A DNA stretch of 64,000 nucleotides from Crocinitomicaceae bacterium (GTDB lineage: Bacteria; Bacteroidota; Bacteroidia; Flavobacteriales_D; Sanyastnellaceae). The stretch spans positions 16,396 to 80,395 of the forward strand of contig PBMY01000019.1 in the NCBI GenBank assembly GCA_002722795.1. Reading direction: 5' to 3'. The notes under the pieces are model-generated. The model saw only the letters and a list, made by a program, of their open reading frames with translations, was not told the origin of the DNA and did not search any database. Positions 51,576 to 59,888 of the stretch are shown piece after piece. A program made the position numbers and the translations under genes. Position 1 is the stretch's first letter. Each line of letters opens with the position of its first letter.

Positions 51576-53030
51576 ATGAGGCAATTCTTGATTTTAGTTT
51601 CAGCTTTAGCTTTAGCATACCTTTCTGTTGTATTGTATTTCAGCGTTAAGACGGTAGATAGCTTTGATGCTTCAGACCCAACTAATTATGCTTCAGATGT
51701 TTTCACTACATGGACAATTAGCTATGAAAACCCCTCTTTTCCAATAACTAGTTTCTCAGGCACCAATGAACTTGGAGAATCTTTGAAAATTGTGCACTCA
51801 TACGATGTGGATGCTGTTGTGCCTGCAGGGTGGAAGTTTGTAGAGTGGAGAGGAGGAGTCTTAATGGGGGATATGTTGAGTCTGAGGTCTTGGAGCGATG
51901 AGCCGGGTGAGATGGCTCTTAGATGGCGATTGGAAGAGGGAGTAAATTCAAGATTGTTTAAGAGTGATTTGGGTTATGTTCTAGAAAGGTCAAACAACGA
52001 GGTTGTCGTTTGGGAAGATGAACTTAGGATTCCCAAGTATGTTTTTGATAGAGGAGGACTAGAAATTGAGAATGACAGTTCTGATCTAAATCATAAATAC
52101 GTTGCTGTAGTTAGAGCACAGGGCGGAACTTATCTAGCTGTTGATTTAGGTGACAGATATGTTTGGGTTTTTGATGACTCGGTGGAACAAATACAAATTG
52201 ATGAAAATGATGTTTCTGATAAGTCATTAGATACACATGAGTCTCTTTTGGGTATAGTAAGAAATCATAGAACTAGATCGGATTTAGATATTTTGTTCGA
52301 TTCTGAAAGGGGAGTTGTTGAAGCAGTGGGGGAAGATGGTGGTGTGGTATGGGCTGTGGAAATAGAAAACGAACCCATAGGTTTAGCATACGAGATAGAC
52401 ATCTATAAAAACGGGAAATACCAAACAGCTTTTGCAACATCCGATGGAGTTTTTCTGATAGATGTGAAGGGAAATAGTGTAAAGGGATATCCATATATAC
52501 CATCGGCTGATATAACAGGATTTGCTGTGATGGATTATGATAGAAACAGAAAATATAGATTCCTAGTAGCGACATCAGATGGGAAAATATCTAACATAAC
52601 AGGAGAAGGAATTCGAACTTCAGGTTGGAATTTTAAAAAGCTTAGGGACGGTGTGTTTGTTGAACATATTCATCACATCAAAGTAGGTTCTAAGGATTAT
52701 ATTTATGCAGGATGTAGTGATTCAAGTGTGCATCTGCTAAAGAGAACGGGGGGTAAAAGGGCGAGTACATCAGTTAAGGTAAATTCTAATTATGCTCCAG
52801 CTTTCAGGCTATCTAGTAACATCAGTAAAACTTCAGTTTTGTTTATAGATGCAGAAGGTTGGTTGAAGGAGTACACATTTGGTGATGCTTTAGAAGTTGG
52901 GATATCAGGCATGGTCAAAGCTGATAGAGTCCAGATGATGGATACTAATTCAGATGGCAAAAAAGAGGTAGTAGTGCACTACAAGGGTGATCGCACAGTT
53001 TGGAATACCAGAAATGAAAGGATAGATTAA
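51576..53030 (+). CDS. Membrane-anchored beta-rich protein, unknown function
   Basis: A 484-residue protein with an uncleaved N-terminal helix or signal (about 2-24, FLILVSALALAYLSVVLYF) and a periplasmic or surface domain rich in beta strands. Repeated units such as ATSDGVFLIDVKGNSVKGYPY, VATSDGKISNITGEGIRTSGW and AGCSDSSVHLLKRTGG at about 300-430 look like blades of a beta-propeller (PQQ- or WD-like). No catalytic motif is visible. It follows recG by 10 bases and ends 4 bases from the convergent acyl-CoA dehydrogenase. A propeller fold is an inference; no named family is recognised. Confidence 0.7.
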   Translation: MRQFLILVSALALAYLSVVLYFSVKTVDSFDASDPTNYASDVFTTWTISYENPSFPITSFSGTNELGESLKIVHSYDVDAVVPAGWKFVEWRGGVLMGDMLSLRSWSDEPGEMALRWRLEEGVNSRLFKSDLGYVLERSNNEVVVWEDELRIPKYVFDRGGLEIENDSSDLNHKYVAVVRAQGGTYLAVDLGDRYVWVFDDSVEQIQIDENDVSDKSLDTHESLLGIVRNHRTRSDLDILFDSERGVVEAVGEDGGVVWAVEIENEPIGLAYEIDIYKNGKYQTAFATSDGVFLIDVKGNSVKGYPYIPSADITGFAVMDYDRNRKYRFLVATSDGKISNITGEGIRTSGWNFKKLRDGVFVEHIHHIKVGSKDYIYAGCSDSSVHLLKRTGGKRASTSVKVNSNYAPAFRLSSNISKTSVLFIDAEGWLKEYTFGDALEVGISGMVKADRVQMMDTNSDGKKEVVVHYKGDRTVWNTRNERID

Positions 53031-53033
53031 CAG

Positions 53034-54176
53034 TTAGTCCTTCAAGATGCTTCTCGAGATTATGATTTTTTGAACCTCTGAAGTTCCCTCATAGATCTGT
53101 GTGATTTTAGCATCACGCATTAATCTTTCTACGTGATACTCTTTAACGAAACCGTAACCGCCATGGATTTGTACAGCTTCCACAGTTTGTTTCATTGCTA
53201 CTTCTGATGCGTAGAGTTTGGCCATGCTTGATGCAAGTTCGTAGTTTTCTCCGGCGTCCTTAAGTGCAGCTGCTTTGTATACTAGAAGTCGAGCGCACTC
53301 AATTTGTGTTGCCATATCTGCAAGTTTGAATCCAATTGCTTGGTGCTTGTAAATCTCCTTGCCAAATGTCTTTCGCTCTTTCGAATATGCAAGAGCTAAT
53401 TCGTATGCGCCGGCTGCAATTCCTAGGGCTTGTGCTGCGATTCCTATACGGCCACCGCTCAAAGTTTTCATTGCGAATTTGAATCCAAACCCATCTTCGC
53501 CAATTCTGTTTTCCTTTGGAACTTTCACGTCTGTGAACATCAAAGTGTGTGTGTCAGAACCTCTAATTCCTAGCTTGTCTTCTTTTGCACCAACAATGAA
53601 GCCCTCTATATCGCGCTCAACGATTAAAGCGTTGATGCCTTTGTGACCCTTTCCAGCGTCTGTTTGGGCTATAACAATATAATAAGAAGCAGATCCACCA
53701 TTAGTAATCCAATTCTTAGTTCCATTGAGTAGGTAGTGGTCACCCATATCAATGGCAGTGGTACTTTGCGAAGTGGCATCAGAACCAGCCTCAGGCTCGC
53801 TCAAGCAAAAAGCTCCGATTTTCTGACCGCTAGCGACAGGTTTCAGGTACTTTTCCTTCTGTGCCTCAGAACCATAAGCCTCAATTCCATAACAGTATAA
53901 AGAGTTGCATACACTCATGCAAACACTAGTAGATGCGTCGACTTTACTTATTTCCTCCATAGCGAGAACGTAGCTCATTACATCCATACCTGATCCGCCA
54001 TATTTAGGGTCAACCATCAAACCTAGAAAACCAAGTTCGCCTAATTGACGGATCTCATCAGCAGGAAATCTCTGCTCATTGTCGCGCTCAATTACACCCG
54101 GCTTAAGCACATTTTGGGCAAAATCCCTTGCTGCGCCACGTACTGCTAATTGCTCTTCTGAAAGTTCGAAATTCAT
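53034..54176 (-). CDS. Acyl-CoA dehydrogenase
   Basis: FAD-dependent oxidation of an acyl-CoA, first step of beta-oxidation, in the cytoplasm. From the chosen start the protein has 380 residues: LSEEQLAVRGAARDFAQ opening, AFCLSEPEAGSDATSQ and GTKNWITNGGSASYYIV (FAD/substrate region), YSKERKTFGKEIYKHQAIGFKLADM, QIHGGYGFVKEYHVERLMRDAKITQIYEGTSEVQ (catalytic Glu). This resembles short-chain (butyryl-CoA) dehydrogenases. The track's extra 17 residues (MGMCCRIFVFHSSEKIK) are not family-like and overlap anmK, so I use 54176. A -7-like TATCTTCG lies 26 bases upstream. Confidence 0.92.
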   Translation of the reverse strand: MNFELSEEQLAVRGAARDFAQNVLKPGVIERDNEQRFPADEIRQLGELGFLGLMVDPKYGGSGMDVMSYVLAMEEISKVDASTSVCMSVCNSLYCYGIEAYGSEAQKEKYLKPVASGQKIGAFCLSEPEAGSDATSQSTTAIDMGDHYLLNGTKNWITNGGSASYYIVIAQTDAGKGHKGINALIVERDIEGFIVGAKEDKLGIRGSDTHTLMFTDVKVPKENRIGEDGFGFKFAMKTLSGGRIGIAAQALGIAAGAYELALAYSKERKTFGKEIYKHQAIGFKLADMATQIECARLLVYKAAALKDAGENYELASSMAKLYASEVAMKQTVEAVQIHGGYGFVKEYHVERLMRDAKITQIYEGTSEVQKIIISRSILKD

Positions 54177-54194
54177 CTTTATCTTTTCACTCGA

Positions 54195-55274
54195 ATGGAA
54201 TACGAAGATACGACAACACATGCCCAAGATAAATCTTGGACCGTCATTGGATTAATGAGTGGAACATCCCTCGATGGTTTGGACATTGCTAGGGCTCAAT
54301 TTGAAATTGACGATAATGGAGATTGGAAGGGAGAGCTTCTCAATTTCGAGTGCTTTGAGTACCCTGAGGAGCTTTGGTCTAGGCTAAGACAATCAATGGA
54401 ACTAAGTGGGATTGACCTTAGGTATTTAGAAAAGGATTGGTCTGAATTCGCTGCGTCAAAGGTGGTTGACATGAAACTCGAAGCCGACCTTCTATGCTCT
54501 CATGGTCACACGGTTTTTCATAAACCAGATGACGGAGTTACATTACAAATAGGTTCAGGTGCAATTTTAGCTGCTTGCACATCAATACCAACTATTTGTG
54601 ATTTACGCAGTCTTGATGTGGCCTACGGAGGAACAGGTGCACCACTTATTCCAATGGTGGATAAAATTCTATTTTCCGATTATAAAGCATGTGTCAACCT
54701 AGGTGGGTTTTCTAACATTAGTATTAGCTCTGATGATGAAACTATTGCTTGGGATATGGGGCCGTGCAATAATTTACTGAATCTCATTGCTAGAGAAGTT
54801 GGTAAAGATTTTGATGAGGATGGAGTAATGGCTCGCAAAGGACTCATTTCTGAATCACTTTTAAAAGAATTGCTTGATCTTGAATACCACGATTTAAAAC
54901 CACCCAAAAGCTTAGGTATGGAGTGGTTTTACAATGACTTAGTTCCAGTTTTGGTAAGAAATAATGGGTTTTCTTTAGAAAACATCTTGTGCACTTCCGT
55001 TGAATACATAGCTCATACAATTTCGAAAGACCTTCCAAAAGGTAAGGTGCTTTTTTCAGGTGGAGGAGCTAGGAACACTTATCTAATGGAGAGACTTTCT
55101 ATGCTTGTCAAGGATGCTGAACTACATATTTGTGAGGCGCCAATGATAGATGCAAAAGAGGCATATGGTTTTGCATTTTTAGGCCTACAAAGGTGGCTAT
55201 TGATGGATAACGTACTAAATACAGTTACTGGAGCATCAAGACCAACGTCTTCAGGTGCAATTTGGCTACCTTGA
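54195..55274 (+). CDS. anmK: Anhydro-N-acetylmuramic acid kinase
   Basis: Recycles cell-wall sugar by converting anhydro-MurNAc and ATP to MurNAc-6-phosphate. The 359 residues show VIGLMSGTSLDGLDIARAQFE at the start (the family SGTSxDGxD motif), LLCSHGHTVFHKPDD, GGTGAPLIPMVDKILF, NLGGFSNIS, WDMGPCNNLLNLIAREVGKDFDEDG, and a C-terminal LFSGGGARNTYLMERL. The length is typical. It is divergent from acyl-CoA dehydrogenase by 18 bases with a TATCTTTT box 7 bases before its ATG, and followed by the amino-acid dehydrogenase gene after 34 bases. MurQ, the next enzyme, is not in the window. Confidence 0.95.
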   Translation: MEYEDTTTHAQDKSWTVIGLMSGTSLDGLDIARAQFEIDDNGDWKGELLNFECFEYPEELWSRLRQSMELSGIDLRYLEKDWSEFAASKVVDMKLEADLLCSHGHTVFHKPDDGVTLQIGSGAILAACTSIPTICDLRSLDVAYGGTGAPLIPMVDKILFSDYKACVNLGGFSNISISSDDETIAWDMGPCNNLLNLIAREVGKDFDEDGVMARKGLISESLLKELLDLEYHDLKPPKSLGMEWFYNDLVPVLVRNNGFSLENILCTSVEYIAHTISKDLPKGKVLFSGGGARNTYLMERLSMLVKDAELHICEAPMIDAKEAYGFAFLGLQRWLLMDNVLNTVTGASRPTSSGAIWLP

Positions 55275-55279
55275 TGTAG

Positions 55280-55287
55280 TATCTTTG
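55280..55287 (+). promoter_or_regulatory. -7 promoter element before the amino-acid dehydrogenase
   Basis: TATCTTTG matches TAnnTTTG exactly, 21 bases before the ATG at 55309, and lies just after the anmK stop. It suggests separate transcription of the dehydrogenase-nhaD pair. Confidence 0.5.
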
Positions 55288-55308
55288 CCGGCAAATTAAT
55301 CGGTGAAG

Positions 55309-56541
55309 ATGCGAGATTTACTCAAAGCTTACGAAGAAAAGAGTCCAGAGATAGTTTTCTCATGGAAAGATAGTGAAACAGAGGCTGAAGGATGGGTGGT
55401 AATTAATTCACTTCGCGGAGGCGCCGCTGGTGGCGGAACTAGAATGCACACTGAGGTCGACCAAAGGGAAGTAGAATCTCTTGCCAAAACTATGGAGGTG
55501 AAATTCACTGTTTCAGGTCCGCAAATAGGTGGAGCAAAATCAGGGATCAATTTTGACCCTAACGATCCTCGCAAAAGAGAGGTGTTAGAACGTTGGTATG
55601 CAGCTGTGACTCCTCTTCTTAAAAATTACTACGGAACGGGTGGAGATATGAATGTCGATGAAATTCACGAAGTAATTCCAATCACCGAAGAAAACGGAGT
55701 TTGGCATCCACAAGAAGGAGTCTTCAATGGTCACTTCAAACCGGATGAAGCTCAAAAAGTACGGAGAATTGGAAACCTAAGACAGGGTGTTTCTAAGATT
55801 GTTGAGGATGCTAATATTTCTCCTGACTTAAGTAGAAAATATCGAGTAGCAGATTTAATTACTGGATACGGTGTGAGCGAATCAGTGCGTCATTTCTACG
55901 ACATATACGGAGGGACACTTGAGGGTAAAAGAGTAATTATCCAAGGATGGGGTAATGTTGGCTCAGCTGCTGCGTACTACATCACTCAAGCAGGAGCTTC
56001 TGTAGTTGGTATCATCGATAGAGCAGGTGGAATTATTGACACAGATGGTCTCAATTTTAAATCTATCACTAAACTCTTCAATGAAAAGGACGGAAACTCT
56101 TTAAACGCTCCGAAAATGATCAGTTTCCAAGATATTAATGATAAAATTTGGGATATTGAAGCTGATGTATTCCTTCCGTGTGCAGGTTCTCGGCTTATAA
56201 CCCAAGACAAAATAGATAGGCTTATAAACTCAGGTCTTCAGGTAATCAGTTCTGGAGCAAATGTTCCTTTTGCTGACCCAGAAATTTTCTACGGAGAGAT
56301 TGCAGCATCAGTAGATGAACGAATCACAGTAATTCCTGACTTTATTGCTAATTGTGGAATGGCTAGAGTTTTTGCATACCTAATGAGTTGTGAAAACGTA
56401 GATATGAAAGACAAAGCAATTTTCACCGATACCTCAGTAATCATAAAACAAGCACTTGAAGCTACATATTCGATGAGATCTGAAACAACTCTCCTCACTG
56501 CAACTGCATTTGAAAAATCCCTAAATACACTTTTAAAATGA
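55309..56541 (+). CDS. Glu/Leu/Phe/Val dehydrogenase family protein
   Basis: NAD(P)-dependent amino-acid dehydrogenase that releases ammonia from an amino acid (or the reverse). The 410 residues contain VINSLRGGAAGGGTRMH, SGPQIGGAKSGINFDPNDP (catalytic Lys and glycine-rich substrate loop), GTGGDMNVDEIHEV, and the Rossmann loop VIIQGWGNVGSAAAYYI. The true substrate (glutamate, leucine, valine) cannot be read off safely. Start: the track uses GTG at 55303; ATG at 55309 (MRDLLKAYEEKSPE) fits homologues better. The stop overlaps nhaD by ATGA, so the two are coupled in translation. Confidence 0.88.
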   Translation: MRDLLKAYEEKSPEIVFSWKDSETEAEGWVVINSLRGGAAGGGTRMHTEVDQREVESLAKTMEVKFTVSGPQIGGAKSGINFDPNDPRKREVLERWYAAVTPLLKNYYGTGGDMNVDEIHEVIPITEENGVWHPQEGVFNGHFKPDEAQKVRRIGNLRQGVSKIVEDANISPDLSRKYRVADLITGYGVSESVRHFYDIYGGTLEGKRVIIQGWGNVGSAAAYYITQAGASVVGIIDRAGGIIDTDGLNFKSITKLFNEKDGNSLNAPKMISFQDINDKIWDIEADVFLPCAGSRLITQDKIDRLINSGLQVISSGANVPFADPEIFYGEIAASVDERITVIPDFIANCGMARVFAYLMSCENVDMKDKAIFTDTSVIIKQALEATYSMRSETTLLTATAFEKSLNTLLK

Positions 56542-57908
56542 TATCTGCCATTCTATTAACCGTATTTGTTTTAGGCTATTTAGCTATTGCATTAGAACAC
56601 AATATTCACGTTGATAAAGCTGCTTCTGCACTATTAACTGGAACTATTTGTTGGGCATTATTTGTACTCGGTTATCCAGAAGCTCCTGCTCATTTAAGTG
56701 AAGCATATCAAGCATTTATGCATGAGCATGACGGAAATGGATTACTAAGTGTTTTCTATGAACATAGGCTTTTTCATCACATGGAGGAAATCTCAAGTAT
56801 TCTATTCTTTCTCTTAGGTGCCATGACTATTGTAGAGCTTGTAGATGCTAATGAAGGGTTCAGAGTAATAACGGATAAAATAAAGACTAATAACAAGGTT
56901 AAACTACTTTGGATTATTTGCATTATAACCTTTTTCTTCTCTGCTGTACTTGACAATCTTACTACATCAATTGTAATGATTTCTTTATTGAGAAAGCTTA
57001 TAAGCGACAAGGAGACAAGGTGGATTTTTGCAGGTATGGTGATAATTTCTGCCAACGCTGGTGGTGCTTGGTCACCTATTGGAGATGTTACAACTACAAT
57101 GCTTTGGATTGGGGGTCAACTTACTACTCCAGTTATTGTTGTAAATCTAATTATACCATCAATAGTAGCAATGTTGGTTCCTCTAGGGATCATGTCTTTT
57201 AAGTTAAATGGTGAAGTAAGTAGGCCTGTGCTACATGAAAACACAGGACTTGCAAACACTAACATTGAAAGAAACATTGTCTTTATTTGTGGAGTTGTAG
57301 GGCTGCTTTTCGTACCATTTTTTAAAACGGTTACTCATCTACCACCTTTTATGGGAATGATGCTATCCTTAGGAGCTATGTGGTTTTTAACAGAGATTTT
57401 GCATAGAGAGAAAAATATTGAGGACAAGTCCAAACTTTCAGTTGTAGGTGTTCTCAGAAAAATTGATTCGGCAAGTGTATTATTCTTCTTAGGAATTCTA
57501 CTTGCAGTATCAGCTCTTCAAGAAGCAGGTCACTTACTTATAGCTGCAGAATTTCTTAGAGCTAGCCTTGAAAACATTTACTTAATTGATATCGCTATTG
57601 GACTTCTGTCATCAATAGTTGATAATGTCCCTCTTGTAGCAGCTTCAATGGGAATGTATGATGTTATTGCATTAGTGCCTGGATTGAGTGATTGGGATTC
57701 AATGTTTGTACAAGATGGAAAATTTTGGCAATTCTTAGCTTACTGTGCGGGTACAGGTGGATCTGCTCTAATCATAGGCTCAGCTGCCGGTGTAGCAGTG
57801 ATGGGCTTGGAGAAAATGGATTTCATTTGGTACCTTAAAAAAATCAGTCTTATCGCTATTGCAGGCTACCTAGCTGGTGCTGGAGTGTACGTTCTGATGT
57901 TTGCATAA
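56538..57908 (+). CDS. nhaD: NhaD-type sodium:proton antiporter
   Basis: Integral membrane exchanger of Na+ for H+ of the ion-transporter (IT) superfamily, supporting pH and salt balance. The 456 residues have about 11-13 hydrophobic segments, with family motifs in FFFSAVLDNLTTSIVMISLL, ISANAGGAWSPIGDVTTTMLWIGG, SSIVDNVPLVAASMGMY and CAGTGGSALIIGSAAGVAVMG. The two similar DN motifs mark the inverted repeats of the fold. It is coupled by an ATGA overlap with the amino-acid dehydrogenase upstream. NhaD is frequent in marine Bacteroidota and fits a sodium-based bioenergetic life. Related anion transporters are less likely given the DN motifs. Confidence 0.93.
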   Translation: MISAILLTVFVLGYLAIALEHNIHVDKAASALLTGTICWALFVLGYPEAPAHLSEAYQAFMHEHDGNGLLSVFYEHRLFHHMEEISSILFFLLGAMTIVELVDANEGFRVITDKIKTNNKVKLLWIICIITFFFSAVLDNLTTSIVMISLLRKLISDKETRWIFAGMVIISANAGGAWSPIGDVTTTMLWIGGQLTTPVIVVNLIIPSIVAMLVPLGIMSFKLNGEVSRPVLHENTGLANTNIERNIVFICGVVGLLFVPFFKTVTHLPPFMGMMLSLGAMWFLTEILHREKNIEDKSKLSVVGVLRKIDSASVLFFLGILLAVSALQEAGHLLIAAEFLRASLENIYLIDIAIGLLSSIVDNVPLVAASMGMYDVIALVPGLSDWDSMFVQDGKFWQFLAYCAGTGGSALIIGSAAGVAVMGLEKMDFIWYLKKISLIAIAGYLAGAGVYVLMFA

Positions 57909-58028
57909 TTTCTTCATAAAACAGCTACTTTTTGCACTAAAAAAATTTTATAACACGTGGGAGCGTCTTTAATACGAAGCACTATTTCGCAGAACTTTAT
58001 CGTTTAGTATAATGTTATCGAATTACCC
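57909..58028 (+). other. 120-base gap between nhaD and exbB
   Basis: AT-rich gap. A TACTTTTTG sequence near 57930 is like a -7 box but the spacer is three bases instead of two. I see no terminator hairpin, gene or repeat in it. Confidence 0.4.
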
Positions 58029-58712
58029 ATGTATAAATTTTTCCTCTTACAAGCTGATAATACCACAGCACTTGAAGGTTTAACAGAAAGAAACGTAAAT
58101 GTTCTTGAGCTTTTAATGACAGGTGGATGGTACATCATGTTACCTCTAGCCCTTATGAGCTTGATAGCCATGTATGTCTATTTCGAGAGATACTTTGCAA
58201 TTAGAAAAGCCGCGGCAGAGTCTCCAGACTTTATGAACAAGCTGAAGGATTATATCAACGAAGGTCAATTACCAAGTGCTAAGAATCTTTGCTCAGAGAA
58301 CGATACTCCAATGGCCCGAATGATGGAAAAAGGTATAGCCCGAATCGGGAAACCACTCAAAGACATTGCAACTTCTATAGAAAATGTAGGTAAACTAGAA
58401 ATCTACAAGCTAGAAAAGAACATAAGTATGCTTGCAACTGTTGCAGGTGCTGCACCTATGGTAGGAATGCTTGGAACTGTAATAGGAATGGTAAATGTTT
58501 TCCTTGACATGGAGGCCGCAGGCACGGTTCAAGTAAGTGATATCTCAGCAGGAACTAAACAAGCAATGATAACTACCATAGTAGGTCTAGTTGTGGGCAT
58601 TATAGCATATATGGCCTACAATCATTTGGTGGGTAGAGTTTCCAAAGTGGTACACAAGATGGAGTCTACATCAATTGAGTTCATCGACATTTTAGAAGAA
58701 CCAGCTAAATGA
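58029..58712 (+). CDS. exbB: MotA/TolQ/ExbB proton channel family protein
   Basis: Inner-membrane proton channel that, with ExbD and TonB, powers outer-membrane receptors. The 227 residues have three membrane helices (about 36-56, 139-161 and 178-198), with the family region AAPMVGMLGTVIGMVNVFLDMEAA and the end MITTIVGLVVGIIAYMAYNHL. It starts an operon with exbD (ATGA overlap), tonB (1 base gap) and folC (overlap). ExbB is preferred over TolQ because a TonB-type gene follows; pal/tolB genes are absent. Confidence 0.92.
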   Translation: MYKFFLLQADNTTALEGLTERNVNVLELLMTGGWYIMLPLALMSLIAMYVYFERYFAIRKAAAESPDFMNKLKDYINEGQLPSAKNLCSENDTPMARMMEKGIARIGKPLKDIATSIENVGKLEIYKLEKNISMLATVAGAAPMVGMLGTVIGMVNVFLDMEAAGTVQVSDISAGTKQAMITTIVGLVVGIIAYMAYNHLVGRVSKVVHKMESTSIEFIDILEEPAK

Positions 58713-59101
58713 GTTTTTCAACGAGAAATAAGATAAATGTGTCAGCAGGTATCAGTTCAATGACGGACCTAGTATTCCTTCTGCTCATTTTCTTCATCAT
58801 CATTTCAACTCTTGTGAGTAATGGGGTCAACGTAGACCTTCCAAAGAGTAAGGGAACGACTTCTCTCACGCCAAATCTTACGTTGAGTATAACAGCAGAT
58901 GGGACTTACCACCTAAATGGGGGTGGGGCAATTTTGCAATCTGACTTAGAGAATAAACTAATTCTAGAAATGCAAAAGCAGGATGAAAAAGTAATTTACC
59001 TACAAGCTGATGCTAATGTTCCTACAGGCCAAACAGTAGAAATTATTGGTCTTGCAAAAGCAAATCAGTGGAAGGTTATGTTAGGTTCAACACCAAAGTA
59101 A
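58709..59101 (+). CDS. exbD: ExbD/TolR family biopolymer transport protein
   Basis: Inner-membrane partner of ExbB, carrying one N-terminal helix and a periplasmic domain. The 130 residues show SMTDLVFLLLIFFIIISTLV (the helix, with the Asp needed for proton use) and the periplasmic part ending TGQTVEIIGLAKANQWKVMLGSTPK. The size is that of the short ExbD. Many Bacteroidota have two ExbD genes in such operons; only one is here. It overlaps exbB by ATGA. Confidence 0.93.
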   Translation: MSFSTRNKINVSAGISSMTDLVFLLLIFFIIISTLVSNGVNVDLPKSKGTTSLTPNLTLSITADGTYHLNGGGAILQSDLENKLILEMQKQDEKVIYLQADANVPTGQTVEIIGLAKANQWKVMLGSTPK

Positions 59102-59102
59102 A

Positions 59103-59888
59103 ATGTCGAGTAAAGCACTACACGAAATAAACGCTTCGAAGCATAAGCGTAAAGCAAGCTTTCTTACTGCTGTGATCTTCGTGAGCATCCTTGTTTTGTG
59201 CTTTTTTCTAACAGCATTCACTATCCAAGATCCGCCTCCAGGTGAACAATATGTAGCAGTAGGATTTGCAGATTTAGGCGAAGTAAATAACGCTAGTGGG
59301 GAAACAGAAACAGAAATCCCATCTGAGTTTGTAGAGGAAGTAGTTGAAGAAAACGAAAGCATAGAATCAGTTGTCGAGCCAATTGTGACAGAAGAAATTA
59401 TAACTGCAGAGAAAAGCGAAGTAGTTGCTCCAACAGAAGAGGTAGAGGAAGTGATAGAAGAGGTTACGGTTAAAGAACCAATTAGAACCTCAGCAGGCGC
59501 AAATCTCATAAACGCATTTGCATCTTCAGGTGGAGGTGGCTCAGAAGGGGAAACAGAAGGGATGGGCAACCAAGGTGCAGAAGACGGAAAAATTGAAGGT
59601 TCTGGAGTAGTTACTGGAGATGATTATTCTGCATATCTTGATGGAGCAACAATGACAAGTCCTCCTAGGCTAGATGAAAAACCAACAGAAGAAGGATTGA
59701 TAAGAATGAAGATTGTTGTGAATTCTGATGGTAAGGTTATCTCTTCTATTTTTGATGCTGTAAATTCAGATAATGCAGATACAGAGTTAATTCGTCTTGC
59801 AATGATTGCTGCAAAATCTACAATATGGGAAATATCTACTAAACCTAGAAGACTAGGTTATATGGACTTTAGATTTGAGTTAGAGTGA
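59103..59888 (+). CDS. tonB: TonB-like energy transducer
   Basis: Periplasm-spanning protein that passes energy from ExbBD to TonB-dependent receptors. The 261 residues have an N-terminal helix (about 19-39, LTAVIFVSILVLCFFLTAF), a long acidic (Glu-rich) region with EEVVEENESIESVV repeats at about 75-130, a glycine-rich stretch, and a C-terminal TonB-like domain (about 195-261) with IRMKIVVNSDGKVIS. The acidic, instead of Pro/Lys-rich, spacer is unusual for TonB proteins, which could influence how it crosses the peptidoglycan. It starts 1 base after exbD and shares its stop with folC's ATG. Confidence 0.8.
   Translation: MSSKALHEINASKHKRKASFLTAVIFVSILVLCFFLTAFTIQDPPPGEQYVAVGFADLGEVNNASGETETEIPSEFVEEVVEENESIESVVEPIVTEEIITAEKSEVVAPTEEVEEVIEEVTVKEPIRTSAGANLINAFASSGGGGSEGETEGMGNQGAEDGKIEGSGVVTGDDYSAYLDGATMTSPPRLDEKPTEEGLIRMKIVVNSDGKVISSIFDAVNSDNADTELIRLAMIAAKSTIWEISTKPRRLGYMDFRFELE

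Noticed and set aside
54177-54227. Longer N-terminus of acyl-CoA dehydrogenase
   Set aside because: Overlaps anmK and precedes the conserved LSEEQ start.
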